Assembly: GCA_964577255.1 (NCBI GenBank)
Contig: CAZNYM010000003.1
Coordinates: 19,061-83,060, forward strand
Reading direction: 5' to 3'
Source of the DNA: Micavibrio_C sp964577255
GTDB lineage: Bacteria; Pseudomonadota; Alphaproteobacteria; Micavibrionales; Micavibrionaceae
Length of the DNA: 64,000 nt
In this document: positions 26,901-35,458 of the stretch, piece by piece
How the letters are laid out: every line of letters starts with the position of its first letter
Position numbering within the stretch: the first letter of the stretch is position 1
Notes under the pieces: model-generated
The model's input: the letters and a program-made list of their open reading frames with translations, nothing else
What the model was told of the DNA's origin: nothing
The model's database searches: none
Position numbers and translations under genes: made by a program

Positions 26901-29900
26901 ACGCCGTTCGTTGCGGTGTCGTCGATGGTGTTGTAGGCGACGAAGTGGTTGGTGCCGTAATCGATTTCAACGCCGTTGTCGCCGGTATCGGAGATGGTGT
27001 TGCTGGTCACCGACGAATTGTTGACATAGTCGAGGTCGACGCCGTCAAAAGACACTTCGTTGATGGTGTTGCTGGTCACCGTGACGTTGTCGCTGCCGTA
27101 AACTTCCACGCCATCATCGCTGATGTGGTGGATGTTGTTGTACGCGACATACAGGTTGTCGGCGTTATTGGCATAGACACCTTCAAAATAAGTGTCCCAG
27201 ATGTGATTGTCTGTAACGTTGACATAGGCGCTGTCGATCACGCGCACGCCGGCGGTGTCGATATCGCTGATGTCGTTCCAGGTCACATAGGTGTAGTCGC
27301 TGGTCGAGACGTTGACGCCGTCGCCGACAACGTCGGTGATGGTGTTGTCGTTAACCAGGGCCGAAACGCTGCCCGCCACTTTGACGCCGTTGGCGCCGGT
27401 CGTGGTGATGCTGTTCTGGCTGATCTCGACGTCGTAGTTGTTGGTCACATCGACGCCATCGCCACCGGTGTTGGTGATTGTGTTGTTGTGAACCCAGGCG
27501 TAGTTGCCGTCGGTGATGTTGACGCCGTCGAGGCCGATGTCGGTGATGGTGTTGTTCGCCACTTCGACATAGTCGCTCGGGTTAACTTTGACGCCATGGC
27601 CGTCAACATCGCTGATGCCGTTGTCGGTGACATCGACATTGTCGCTGTTACTGATGTAGACACCGTTTTCGCCGATGTCGCTGATGGTGTTGCCGTCGAC
27701 CAGGGTATAGTCGCTGGTCAGGACATAGACGCCGTCGCCGCCCGCGGTAGTGACGGTGTTGCTGGTAACCAGCGTGCCATCACTGTATTCGACGCTGACG
27801 CCGTCATCCGTCGAGTTGGTGACGCCGTTGTTGTTGATATAAGCATAGTCGCTATAGGCGACGTTGATGCCGTCTTCACCCGACTCGTCCACCGTGTTGT
27901 CGGTGATGTCGAGGTTGACGATGCCGCTGCCGTGGATGCCGTGGCGTGCGCTCTGGTCGACCGCGTTGCCGTCGATCAGCACGTTGGTGCTGTTGTAGGC
28001 ACTGATGCCGTGATAGCCGGCGAAGTTCACGGTGTTGTCGGTAACGTCGACGTCCGTGCTGCCGCTGATCTCGATGCCGTCAAGGCCGGTGTTTTCGACC
28101 AGGTTGTTGTCGACCAGCACGTTGTCGCTGTCCTCGACGTCGATGCCTTGATCGTTGTCGGTGCCGTTGATCGTGTTGGTGATGATGTCGGCGTCGGTGA
28201 CGTTCCAGACACGCACGCCGTCGCTGTACGCGCTGTTGATCACGTTGTCCTTGATGTCCACGTCATCGCTGTTCATGACGAGGATACCCTCGTTGCCCGC
28301 GTCGGTGACGGTGTTGTCGGTGATGTCGACGCCGTCGCTGCCGTCGACATGGATGCCGTCGCTGACATAGTCGCTGCCAAGGCCCGTCACGGTGACGGTG
28401 TTGTCGCGGATGGCGATGTTGTCGCTGTCGAACGCGGCGATACCGTGGCTACCAGCGTTGTCGACCGCGTTGTCGCGCACCAGGCTGTCATCGGCGTTGT
28501 CGAGGCTGATGCCCACGGCAGCGCTGCTCTTGACGGTGTTGGTGGCAATTTCGCCGTTGATCGAGTCTTCGACGCTGATGCCGGTGCCGGCGTCATTGAC
28601 GGTGTTCTCGAACACCAGGCCCGAGTTGGCGTTCAGCAAGCGGATGCCGTAAACATTCTCGTCGTTGGTGTCGTCGATGGTGTTGCCCAGGACATCGACG
28701 AAGTCGCTGTCCTCGATGAAGATGCCGGTGGCGAAGTTGTCGATGGTGTTGTCTTCAACCAGGGCGAAATCGCTCAGCAGGACATGGATACCGTTGTCCG
28801 AATTGCCATCGATGTCGTTGCCGGTGATGGTCAGGTCTTCCACCGCGCCGGCGTTGACGCCGTCTTCGACGCTGGAAATGGTGTTGTCGCTGATATCCAC
28901 GCCGTCGCTGTTATAGACGCCCACGCCGGTGGCGGCGCCATCGATCGTGTTGTTGCTGATCGTGGCGTTCTCAAGCTCGTAGCCGCTAACGCCGTAGATC
29001 ACGCTGCTCGTGATGGTGTTGCCGTCGATCAGGACGTCGCTCGAGTACTGCGCTTCCACGCCGTCGTAAGCGCCATCGATGGTGTTGCCGGTGACGTCGA
29101 GGCCGGTGATGTCATAAGCGAAAACACCGTCACCGAGCGGAGTGTTGATGTCGTTGTCCGACACCGTGGCATCAGAGCCGTAATACAGCGCAACCGCCGT
29201 GTTGTCGGTGGTGTTGAGCTGGTTATCCGTGATGGTCAGACCGGAGAAGTTCTGGGCCAGGATGCCTTCATCAATGCCGTCGGTGTTGCTGTAGGTGTTG
29301 ATGATGTTGTGGCTGATCGTCACGTTCTCGGAACCATTCACTTCGACGCCGTTCGAATCGGTGACGATGTTGAAGCCGTCGATGGTGACGTTGTTGCCGG
29401 TGACATTGAAGCTGTCGCCGGTCAGGCCACCGTCAACGGTGCTTTCCGGGCCGCGCACGCCGGTAACCGGGCTGATGCCGTAGTTGGCGCCGCGCAGCAG
29501 GAAGTTGTCTTCATAGACGCTGACATTCTCGTAGAACGTGCCTTCGCCGACATGAATGGTGTTGAGGCCGGTGCCGGTGTTTTCAACCGCGTCGACCGCG
29601 TTCTGGATCGAACCGCCCACCCACTGATTGATGTCGATGGTGCCGGTGCCCGTGGTGCGGACGCTGTCGGCGTCGGTCGAGAAGAAGGCTTCTGCGTTGT
29701 TAAAGTCGATGTCGCCGCCTTCGGCATCCACGACGCCGCCGGTGGCGATGTTCACGCCCAGCGTATTGACCGTAATGTCAAAGCCGTTCGAGTCCAGGCG
29801 GGCGTTCGCGCCCACCACGAAACCGCCCACGCCGCCGGTGTTGGTGTCGGTGGTGAACACGACGTTGCCGTTGGCGTCGACCAGCGCGCCGTCATCCAGC

Positions 29901-31708
29901 GAAATGGTGTCGTCAGCAAAGACGGTCAGGTTGTTGAAGTAGTTGTTCCCGGCGAACACGACGTTCTCGTCGATGTCGTTCGAGGGGGTCAGCGTGTTGA
30001 TCACCGTGTTGTCGAACGCGGTGAAGTCGGCGTTGCCGACATGCACGTCGTTATCCACGCCCGTCGACTGGTTGCCGATGGTCAGGGTGGTGGCGGTGAT
30101 GTTGTCCAGCTCATCCTGATCGATATGCAGGAACGCGCCGGTGCTGTCGCCCACATCCACGCGGGCATTCAGGTACCAGTGACCGATATTGACGTTCTCG
30201 GCCGACAGTTCGCCCGCCAGCTCCAGAATGTTGGTCTGGATGTTGATGTTGCCGTCGCCGGCGTTGACGTTCTGGCCGGCCGCCGAAGCGAACATACCCA
30301 GGGCGTTGATATTGACATCGCCGCCGTTTGTGTTGACGCCGTTGGTGTTCCACAGCAGCAGGCTGTTGCCGGCGTTCAGATTGATGTCGCCGCCGCCGGT
30401 GGCGTTCATGCCGCCGGCTTCAAGGATGATGTTGCTGAGGATGATGTTGTTGGCCGCGTTCAGGGTCAGGGCGTAAGCCGTGGCCCAGTCGATCGTAGTC
30501 AGGAGCCAGATATTGCCTTCGTCCGTGCCGGCCGCCGGGGTGGTGACGGTGGCGTCGCCCACAGTCAGCTGCAGCTCGATCAGGTCGGCGATCGCGCCCC
30601 AGATGTAAATGTCGGTCGGATCGAGCAGCCACTCGCCCGAGGCCAGGATGCTGGCGCCGTCGCCGAAATCAACCGTCGGCGCGGAGGTGTCGATGAAGCC
30701 TTCTCCGCCGCCCTGGGCCGAGAGCGGGCCGCCCACGAACAGGCGGTCGCCGGCGTGCGCGATGATCTCGCCGCCTTCGGTGCCGTCGGCGTTCAGGCTG
30801 CCGGTCACGTTGACGGTGCCCTTGGCGCCGCCCTTAAGGACGATCTTGCCGCCCTTCATTTCCACGGAGGAGACATCGACCACGCCGCTCATGTTGATGA
30901 CGTTGTCGACGGCTGCCTTGGCGGCCTGCGCGGTCATCAGGACCGTACCGCCTTCGGCGTTGATAACGCCGGTGTTTTCGATCAGGGCATCGGCGTGCGC
31001 GTCGTCAAGCGCGATCTCGAGCAGGTTGTCGCCGTACAGATCGAGGGTGACTTTGCTGCCGGCGCCGAAAGCGACGGTGCCCAGGCGGGCGTTGATGATG
31101 CCGTTGTTGACGACGTGCGGCGCGACGAACGCGGCCAGACCGGCGTCAGAGACATTGATGGTGCCGAGATTGACGACAGACGAACCTTCCCCAAAGTTCG
31201 TGAAGTCGAAACGGTCGGCGCCGCTCATGATGTCGTTGGTGTCCACATCGCCGGTCGAGGCGATGATGCCGCCCACGTCGATGATGGCGTCGTGGCCGAA
31301 GAACACGCCGTTCTGGTTGAGGACCATGATGCGGCCGTTGGCGCGCAAGGTGCCCAGGATCTGCGTGGCGTCAACGCTGCCGACAACGCGGTTGACCGCG
31401 AGCGAGCTGCTGCCCGGCTGGAAGAATTGGGTGGTGGCGTTTTTGCCGATATCGAACGAGTCCCAGTTGATGACGACGCGGTCGGAGTGCTGATCGACAT
31501 TCAGCAGACCCTCGTACGGACGATCGAAACTGGCGGAACCGCCGACGACATTTTCGCCGAACGGTGTTGCGTTGTCATCGACGGCGCGGGCCGGAGACGT
31601 TCCCATGGCGACAGCCGCAAGCGCGGTGGTGGCCAGCAGCGTTCTAATACGCGAATTTTTCACTTTGACGGATTGCGCTTCTTGGGCGGGGGAAATCAGT
31701 CCGGTCAT
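23987..31708 (-). CDS. Giant two-partner-secretion beta-helix adhesin (TpsA)
   Basis: A 2573-residue filamentous-haemagglutinin-like exoprotein. Residues 1-42 are an extended signal peptide (ends SPARA). About 45-300 is the TPS secretion domain, with the NPDG-like motifs seen as VVINWDSFDIGKNATTQFFQP and GRIMVLNQNGVFFGHDAIID in part. About 700-2320 is a right-handed parallel beta-helix of 60-odd repeats of about 24 residues (NxVxxxxxDGI type). The C-terminal part is hydrophobic/acidic and ends with a Cys pair (TSETCW, SSCDSGF). AAGGAAGG precedes ATG 31708. Its partner tpsB is divergent at 32273. Confidence 0.9.
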   Translation of the reverse strand: MTGLISPAQEAQSVKVKNSRIRTLLATTALAAVAMGTSPARAVDDNATPFGENVVGGSASFDRPYEGLLNVDQHSDRVVINWDSFDIGKNATTQFFQPGSSSLAVNRVVGSVDATQILGTLRANGRIMVLNQNGVFFGHDAIIDVGGIIASTGDVDTNDIMSGADRFDFTNFGEGSSVVNLGTINVSDAGLAAFVAPHVVNNGIINARLGTVAFGAGSKVTLDLYGDNLLEIALDDAHADALIENTGVINAEGGTVLMTAQAAKAAVDNVINMSGVVDVSSVEMKGGKIVLKGGAKGTVNVTGSLNADGTEGGEIIAHAGDRLFVGGPLSAQGGGEGFIDTSAPTVDFGDGASILASGEWLLDPTDIYIWGAIADLIELQLTVGDATVTTPAAGTDEGNIWLLTTIDWATAYALTLNAANNIILSNIILEAGGMNATGGGDINLNAGNSLLLWNTNGVNTNGGDVNINALGMFASAAGQNVNAGDGNINIQTNILELAGELSAENVNIGHWYLNARVDVGDSTGAFLHIDQDELDNITATTLTIGNQSTGVDNDVHVGNADFTAFDNTVINTLTPSNDIDENVVFAGNNYFNNLTVFADDTISLDDGALVDANGNVVFTTDTNTGGVGGFVVGANARLDSNGFDITVNTLGVNIATGGVVDAEGGDIDFNNAEAFFSTDADSVRTTGTGTIDINQWVGGSIQNAVDAVENTGTGLNTIHVGEGTFYENVSVYEDNFLLRGANYGISPVTGVRGPESTVDGGLTGDSFNVTGNNVTIDGFNIVTDSNGVEVNGSENVTISHNIINTYSNTDGIDEGILAQNFSGLTITDNQLNTTDNTAVALYYGSDATVSDNDINTPLGDGVFAYDITGLDVTGNTIDGAYDGVEAQYSSDVLIDGNTITSSVIYGVSGYELENATISNNTIDGAATGVGVYNSDGVDISDNTISSVEDGVNAGAVEDLTITGNDIDGNSDNGIHVLLSDFALVEDNTIDNFATGIFIEDSDFVDVLGNTIDDTNDENVYGIRLLNANSGLVFENTVNDAGTGISVEDSINGEIATNTVKSSAAVGISLDNADDSLVRDNAVDNAGSHGIAAFDSDNIAIRDNTVTVTGLGSDYVSDGIHVDGSDGVDITDNTVTDAGNEGILVMNSDDVDIKDNVINSAYSDGVRVWNVTDADIITNTINGTDNDQGIDVEDSDNVLVDNNLVENTGLDGIEISGSTDVDVTDNTVNFAGYHGISAYNSTNVLIDGNAVDQSARHGIHGSGIVNLDITDNTVDESGEDGINVAYSDYAYINNNGVTNSTDDGVSVEYSDGTLVTSNTVTTAGGDGVYVLTSDYTLVDGNTISDIGENGVYISNSDNVDVTDNGISDVDGHGVKVNPSDYVEVANNTITDIGLDGVNITDGNYAWVHNNTITNTGGDGVDVTNNYDVEISQNSITTTGANGVKVAGSVSALVNDNTITDVVGDGVNVSTSDYTYVTWNDISDIDTAGVRVIDSAYVNVTDNHIWDTYFEGVYANNADNLYVAYNNIHHISDDGVEVYGSDNVTVTSNTINEVSFDGVDLDYVNNSSVTSNTISDTGDNGVEIDYGTNHFVAYNTIDDTATNGVYIYGASGGYEGSVRVYDNDITDAGYDGVYAGNTTALLIDYNTITGVGDDGVDVESSSEADIAYNNIDAAISNGVEASDSYGVDIYNNSIGVDNGPGSIGENGIDVRGSDYAWIDSNWVYNTGLNGIYVNPSDYVTISNNDIHDVGADGIHVLEGIEASITGNHVYNPGNDGIEVYDNDGVYIAGNTIEFTGANGILVSYSYGAEVDNNAVAGAGDASWSTGCYWYGCYDTPNADGIRLYDSDSSSVTNNTVSSVARNGIAMVYSDYGYVAGNYVHTIGTYGHPGNYFNTTSMSGEGIHLYDSDYNHVTDNTVWYTVSSGIGAYSSDYTDIDFNDVDDAGHNNPWYYWYSSGNGIVVQNSYDVSVDQNEITDSMNNGVYGYSNGYLSVTANTIDNSGYYDYGYGDGVHVDYGYDNRIAGNTITNSSNDGIESYGSNRMLIENNSVSDSDYHGITASYTSGDFPYDVQILNNVVTNSGYHGINAYQVQRILIQGNNVSNSGFGSGDVYEEEEYAYYGDGIHVEGSGGSYEYYDTLYDILSNTVTNSADDGIEVYYYDYGYSEYPSYAKEVSLYEYEYEEEYGYYKNFVTNIVGNTVTVSGDDGIVVSLDDNGYVCYDCEYEEDYEEEYEYQILDIVYDPYALGGDYLVNITDNIVDDSGTDGIEVNSFLSVDSEIADVDLTTIINGNTVTDSGVNGLFISGPGHEVVLVAGNEMTDNPTGMFFQSGAIDLTGATNTINNGSVGMLFAPYAFGEEGFGPFAPMSLVDDDGPGGFGGTIGTTVFNGQSTFYVELDNEAFFAPGFPTVLNGLNATFDGINPASQGGFLTEDQYDAIEDKIFHFVDRPDIGLFFFGVVQDETINQEEIFNQFGLFGPALGGLNVTIAGMPSIGGGGAPNLVQQLAGLEPAAGGEGGQQQQTAQQAAAIEPAAGEGTSETCWGDAVAAASQGTVVNYSFSTAPEAALSDASSCDSGF
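24750..29600 (-). repeat. Tandem beta-helix coding repeats of about 72 bp
   Basis: Within the TpsA gene a degenerate unit of about 72 bp (24 codons) repeats for nearly 5 kb, encoding coils such as DGVEVNGSDNVTVTSNTI-like strings. Spacing is regular but sequence identity is low, so it is an old protein repeat, not a recent tandem duplication. Tyr/Glu-rich inserts interrupt it near 25010-25400. Confidence 0.8.
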
Positions 31709-32272
31709 GTCGATACCTTCCTTAATGGTGTGTGTGCGTTGTCAGTCGTCGAAAAAATGTACGCAGTGTGATTGGCGGTGGAATTGTTCAAAGCTGATTT
31801 TCATTTTTGAATTCAGCTGTTGCACTCTTTCTTTAAAGAGAATCGTCCACACCTCTCGCTATGCTGAGGCTGATGTATAGTCCCAAAGGCGCAGGGTTGG
31901 CAAGGAATAATTAAGGAAAATTTAACGTTTTTCCGACTCACTGTGGCATTTTCGCAGCAGCCGCTAAAAACTACATTACGGGAAACGAAGGCCGGCGGCG
32001 GTTTCTCCCTGTGTATATAAGTGGGGATTTCTTCTACACGAAATATTATTGCTTTATTTTAGAAGAAAATTACCCTCTGATGGGGTTGCCAGAGGCGGAC
32101 GGCGGTCCCGGTAGGGGATTGGCTTTTGTTCCGGGCTGACGCAATATGACGAAGGCACTTTTCCAGTGCCCCGTTTTATCTTACAAGAACAGTCCATTCG
32201 CCGCCCTTTTTAAAGGGGACCCCGACGATAGACGGTTTTGCATCTTTATTATTCTCAGGAAGGGTTGAACCC
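31709..32272. promoter_or_regulatory. Divergent control region between tpsA and tpsB
   Basis: A 564-bp gap, clearly more AT-rich than its surroundings, between two genes read outward. No supportable gene is present. A palindrome CCCTTTTTAAAGGG lies at 32204-32217, about 55 bp before tpsB, and may be an operator. Exact promoter boxes are not clear to me. Confidence 0.5.
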
Positions 32273-33991
32273 ATGACGAAAAATTTCCGCAGCTTGGTGA
32301 TCGGCGCTGCACTCTCGTTCTTCTTTGCAGGCGGCGCGCAGGCGCAGCTTGATAACCAGTCGGGCGCCGCGAGCGCGGGCCGCGTGGACGAGCAACTGAA
32401 CGTGCGCGAATTTCAGCCGCGCGTGATGCCCCGCATCGAAGTGAAGGAAGCGAACATTCAAAGCGCGCCCGCCGGTTCGGAAAAAATAAGCTTTAAACTG
32501 GAACGCCTCAAACTTGAAGGCGCCTCCGCGTATCACGGCGAGGAACTCGCGAGCGTTTACCAAGGCAGCATCGGTCAGACGATCACGCTTGCCGACCTGT
32601 ATGGCATCGCCGGTAACCTCACCAAGAAATACCGCAATGACGGCTACATTCTGACCCAGGTTGTCGTGCCGCCGCAAACCATCGAGGGCGGCACCGCCCG
32701 CCTGCAGGTGGTTGAAGGATACGTGGCCAATGTCGACGTGCGCGGCGAAGGCGAGTTTATCGATGACGCCGTGATGCTGGCCCGCAATTACGCGGCGCTC
32801 GTGCGTCACGACACCCAGGCGCTCAACGTCAAGCAGCTCGAGCGCACCATGCTCCTGATCAACGACATCCCGGGCATCTCCGCCCGCGGCGTGCTGAGCC
32901 CCGCGCGCGGCGTCGCCGGCGCGGCCGACCTCACCATCATTATCGAGCGCAAGCGTTACGAAGCGACGCTGGGCGTCGACAACTACGGCACCAAGTTCCT
33001 GGGCCCGATCCAGGTCATGGCCGCCGGCGCCATCAACTCGCTCATGGGCTTCAACGAGCGCATCACGACCCAGATCGTCTACGCGCCGAACTCCGACCTG
33101 TCGGACGAGCTGATCTATCTCGGCCTCGGCTATAAGATGCCGATCTGGAAGGGCGGCACGTTCCTTGACGTGAACATTACCAACACCATGACCGATCCGG
33201 GCTTCCGCCTCGACGAATTCGACGTTCAGGGCAATTCCAAAACCATGAGCGTTATGGTCGGCCACCCTTTCATCCGCAGCCGCAATCTGAACTTCACCGG
33301 CAGGATGGGCTTTGACTACCGCGACGTCAAAACCGAGAACAATATCGAAGAGCGCCGTCTCGACCAGGTCCGCGTCGCGGTCCTGGGCGCCGATGTGGAA
33401 TTCATCGATACGCTGGGCGGCGTCGGCTACAACATGTGGAACTTCGAGGTACGCCAGGGCATCGATGTGCTGGACGCGACCGAAGAGAATGACCCGAACG
33501 TCAGCCGCGTGGGCGCCAACCCCGACTTCCTCAAGCTGGAAATCGAACTGCAGCGCCTGCAGCGCATTGCCGACCGCGTCAACCTGCTGCTGGGCGTCAA
33601 GGGTCAGGTTTCCCGCGACGAGCTGTTCAGCTCCGAGGAAATGGGCATCGGCGGCATGAATTACGGCCGCGGCTACGATCCCTCGGAGATCATCGGCGAC
33701 AGCGGCATCGCCGGCAAGCTGGAAGTCCAGTGGAACGAGCCCCGCGAGTGGTCGTTCCTGGAGACCTACCAGCTTTACGGCTTCTGGGACATCGGCGAAG
33801 TCTGGAACAAGAACGAAGCCACCTCGGCGCTCAAAAACCCCTCGCTCGCTTCGGGCGGCCTGGGCGTGCGCGCCAGCATTACCCCCAACAACAAGATGGA
33901 CTTCACCCTGGCCTTCCCCTTCACCCGGGATGTTCAGACCATGGGCGATCAGGATCCCCGCTTCTTCTTCAGCATCAAGCAAACCTTCTAG
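32273..33991 (+). CDS. Two-partner secretion outer-membrane transporter (TpsB)
   Basis: A 572-residue ShlB/FhaC/HecB-type Omp85 protein that would export the adjacent TpsA. It has a signal peptide (about 1-25, ending AQAQ), a POTRA region (about 66-150: ISFKLERLKLEGASAYHGEE, GYILTQVVVPPQTIEGG) and a 16-strand barrel domain (about 205-572) ending in Phe (SIKQTF). Start ATG 32273 follows AGGAAGG. Divergent arrangement with tpsA is atypical, as the pair is usually co-directional, but the pairing is clear. Confidence 0.9.
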   Translation: MTKNFRSLVIGAALSFFFAGGAQAQLDNQSGAASAGRVDEQLNVREFQPRVMPRIEVKEANIQSAPAGSEKISFKLERLKLEGASAYHGEELASVYQGSIGQTITLADLYGIAGNLTKKYRNDGYILTQVVVPPQTIEGGTARLQVVEGYVANVDVRGEGEFIDDAVMLARNYAALVRHDTQALNVKQLERTMLLINDIPGISARGVLSPARGVAGAADLTIIIERKRYEATLGVDNYGTKFLGPIQVMAAGAINSLMGFNERITTQIVYAPNSDLSDELIYLGLGYKMPIWKGGTFLDVNITNTMTDPGFRLDEFDVQGNSKTMSVMVGHPFIRSRNLNFTGRMGFDYRDVKTENNIEERRLDQVRVAVLGADVEFIDTLGGVGYNMWNFEVRQGIDVLDATEENDPNVSRVGANPDFLKLEIELQRLQRIADRVNLLLGVKGQVSRDELFSSEEMGIGGMNYGRGYDPSEIIGDSGIAGKLEVQWNEPREWSFLETYQLYGFWDIGEVWNKNEATSALKNPSLASGGLGVRASITPNNKMDFTLAFPFTRDVQTMGDQDPRFFFSIKQTF

Positions 33992-34011
33992 GAAGAAGCC
34001 CGACCCCTTCG

Positions 34012-34040
34012 AAAAAGCCGCCGCACCCCGGCGGCTTTTT
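34012..34040 (+). terminator. Rho-independent terminator after tpsB
   Basis: A perfect 12-bp stem AAAAAGCCGCCG / CGGCGGCTTTTT with a 5-base loop, running into TTTTTCTTTTC. Confidence 0.92.
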
Positions 34041-34048
34041 CTTTTCAG

Positions 34049-34080
34049 TTGTCGTCCCGGCGAAAGCCGGTGTCCAGGGC
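34049..34080. repeat. REP-like palindrome
   Basis: GTCGTCCCGGCGAAAGCCGG followed by TGTCCAGG: a short GC hairpin with the flanking words common to dispersed alphaproteobacterial repeats, related in shape to the ones at 7.6 and 53.2 kb. Confidence 0.6.
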
Positions 34081-34183
34081 CATATGCTTCTTTGTACCTT
34101 TGGCCTCACTCTGAAAAATATTGAACCTGGCCGGGAAATCGCCATAATGAGCCCCGTTTCAACAGCCAGCGAAAGTCACGACC

Positions 34184-34708
34184 ATGGCCGACAAAGCCGA
34201 CAAGAACGCCAAGCCCACCGCCCCGGCCGCCTCGCCCGATTCGGGCATGCTGGCGCAGATGCCGGTCGTCATCCACGCGCAGTACATCAAGGATCTGTCC
34301 TTCGAAAATCCCAATCCCGGCCTGCTGCACGACCCCAAAGGGGAAAAGCCGGTGATGGACGTCAATTTCTCGCTCGAGGCCGTGCCGGCGCAAAGCGCGC
34401 AGCACAAGGCGCTGTACGAAGTGCAGCTCGGCGTCACCGTGAACGCCAGCCGCGCCGGGCAGACCGCGTTCCTGGCTCAGATTGTCTACGGCCTGCTGGT
34501 CTCGCTTGAGAACGTGCCGGAGGAGCAGCATCATCCGCTGCTGTTCATCGAGGTGCCGCGCCACGGCTTCCCCTTCCTGCGTCAGGTCGTTTCGCAGCTG
34601 ACCCAACAGGGCGGCTACATGCCCCTGCTGCTGGCGCCGGTCGACTTCACCGCCCTCTATATGCAGCGTTTCGGCAAGGATCTGAAAAAGCCGCAGACGG
34701 TGAAGTAA
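34184..34708 (+). CDS. secB: Preprotein export chaperone SecB
   Basis: A 174-residue tetrameric chaperone that keeps preproteins unfolded and delivers them to SecA. SecB hallmarks: VVIHAQYIKDLSFENPN, then QVDFSLEAV-like MDVNFSLEAV, HPLLFIEVPRHGFPFLRQVV and GGYMPLLLAPVDFTALY. The N-terminal 20 residues are extra. Its stop codon directly abuts that of dnaQ on the other strand, a convergent pair conserved in alphaproteobacteria. Confidence 0.95.
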   Translation: MADKADKNAKPTAPAASPDSGMLAQMPVVIHAQYIKDLSFENPNPGLLHDPKGEKPVMDVNFSLEAVPAQSAQHKALYEVQLGVTVNASRAGQTAFLAQIVYGLLVSLENVPEEQHHPLLFIEVPRHGFPFLRQVVSQLTQQGGYMPLLLAPVDFTALYMQRFGKDLKKPQTVK

Positions 34709-35404
34709 TCAGACCCTCTTCCGCCACAACGGATCTTTCAGGCTTTCCAGCATCGCCTCATGCGCCGCGATTTCGCTGGCGTCGGCTTCGTGTGCGCGCG
34801 GGGCGCGGAATTTCTTGCTGCGCGGCCCGGCGGCGTCCGCTACCGGCGCATCGTCAATCCTGACCGCCTGCTGCGTCAGCTCAAGCCCCTGCTGACGGCC
34901 GCCCGTCATCTCCAGATACACTTCGGCCAGCAGCTGCGCATCCAGAAGCGCGCCGTGCAGCGTGCGGCCCGACAGGTCGATGTTGAAGCGGCGGCACAGC
35001 GCGTCCAGGCTGGCGGGCGAACCCGGGAATTTTTGCCGCGCCAGCATCAGCGTATCAAGCACCCGGCGCGGCGGCACGGCGCGGTGCCCAACCTTCTGGA
35101 GTTCGGCGTTGATGAATTTCATGTCGAAGGCAGCGTTGTGGATCACCAGCTGCCCCTCGGCGATGAAATCGAGAAAATCGGTATAGACCTGCGAGAAGAC
35201 CGGCTTGTCCTTCAGGAATTCGTCCGTCAGGCCGTGCACCGCCACCGCTTCGGCCGGCACCGGGCGCTCGGGATTGAGATAGACATGGAACGTGCGGCCG
35301 GTTGGCACCTGGTTGGAAAGCTCGACGCAGCCGATCTCCACCAGCTTGTGGCCCTCGGCCGGCTCCATGCCGGTGGTTTCGGTGTCGAGAACGATTTCAC
35401 GCAT
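34709..35404 (-). CDS. dnaQ: DNA polymerase III subunit epsilon (3'-5' proofreading exonuclease)
   Basis: A 231-residue DEDDh exonuclease. Exo I is LDTETTGM, with IGCVEL after it; Exo II lies in VIHNAAFDMKFIN; Exo III has the H and D in LHGALLDAQLLAEVY. It proofreads newly made DNA in the polymerase III core. Start is ATG 35404. It follows coaE by 54 bp and ends against secB. Confidence 0.95.
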   Translation of the reverse strand: MREIVLDTETTGMEPAEGHKLVEIGCVELSNQVPTGRTFHVYLNPERPVPAEAVAVHGLTDEFLKDKPVFSQVYTDFLDFIAEGQLVIHNAAFDMKFINAELQKVGHRAVPPRRVLDTLMLARQKFPGSPASLDALCRRFNIDLSGRTLHGALLDAQLLAEVYLEMTGGRQQGLELTQQAVRIDDAPVADAAGPRSKKFRAPRAHEADASEIAAHEAMLESLKDPLWRKRV

Positions 35405-35458
35405 GTTTTTTTATAGAGCGCAGGGCATGAGAAGGCAACAAGACAAAAACCTTGCAAC

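Noticed and set aside
24750..29600. Possible CRISPR or satellite array in the TpsA repeat region
   Set aside because: The unit is in frame with a protein repeat, is diverged in sequence, and has no identical repeats with unique spacers.
23972..31771. Uninterrupted 2599-codon frame on the plus strand opposite the TpsA gene
   Set aside because: It is in codon register with TpsA and lacks stops only because TpsA avoids TTA, CTA and TCA codons. The product is a monotonous Val/Asp/Ala string, with no signal peptide or ribosome site. TpsA has a signal peptide, a TPS domain and a partner transporter.
32255..33982. 575-codon frame on the minus strand opposite TpsB
   Set aside because: Same codon-register effect; composition is that of a shadow frame, while the plus strand encodes a clear Omp85 protein with POTRA.
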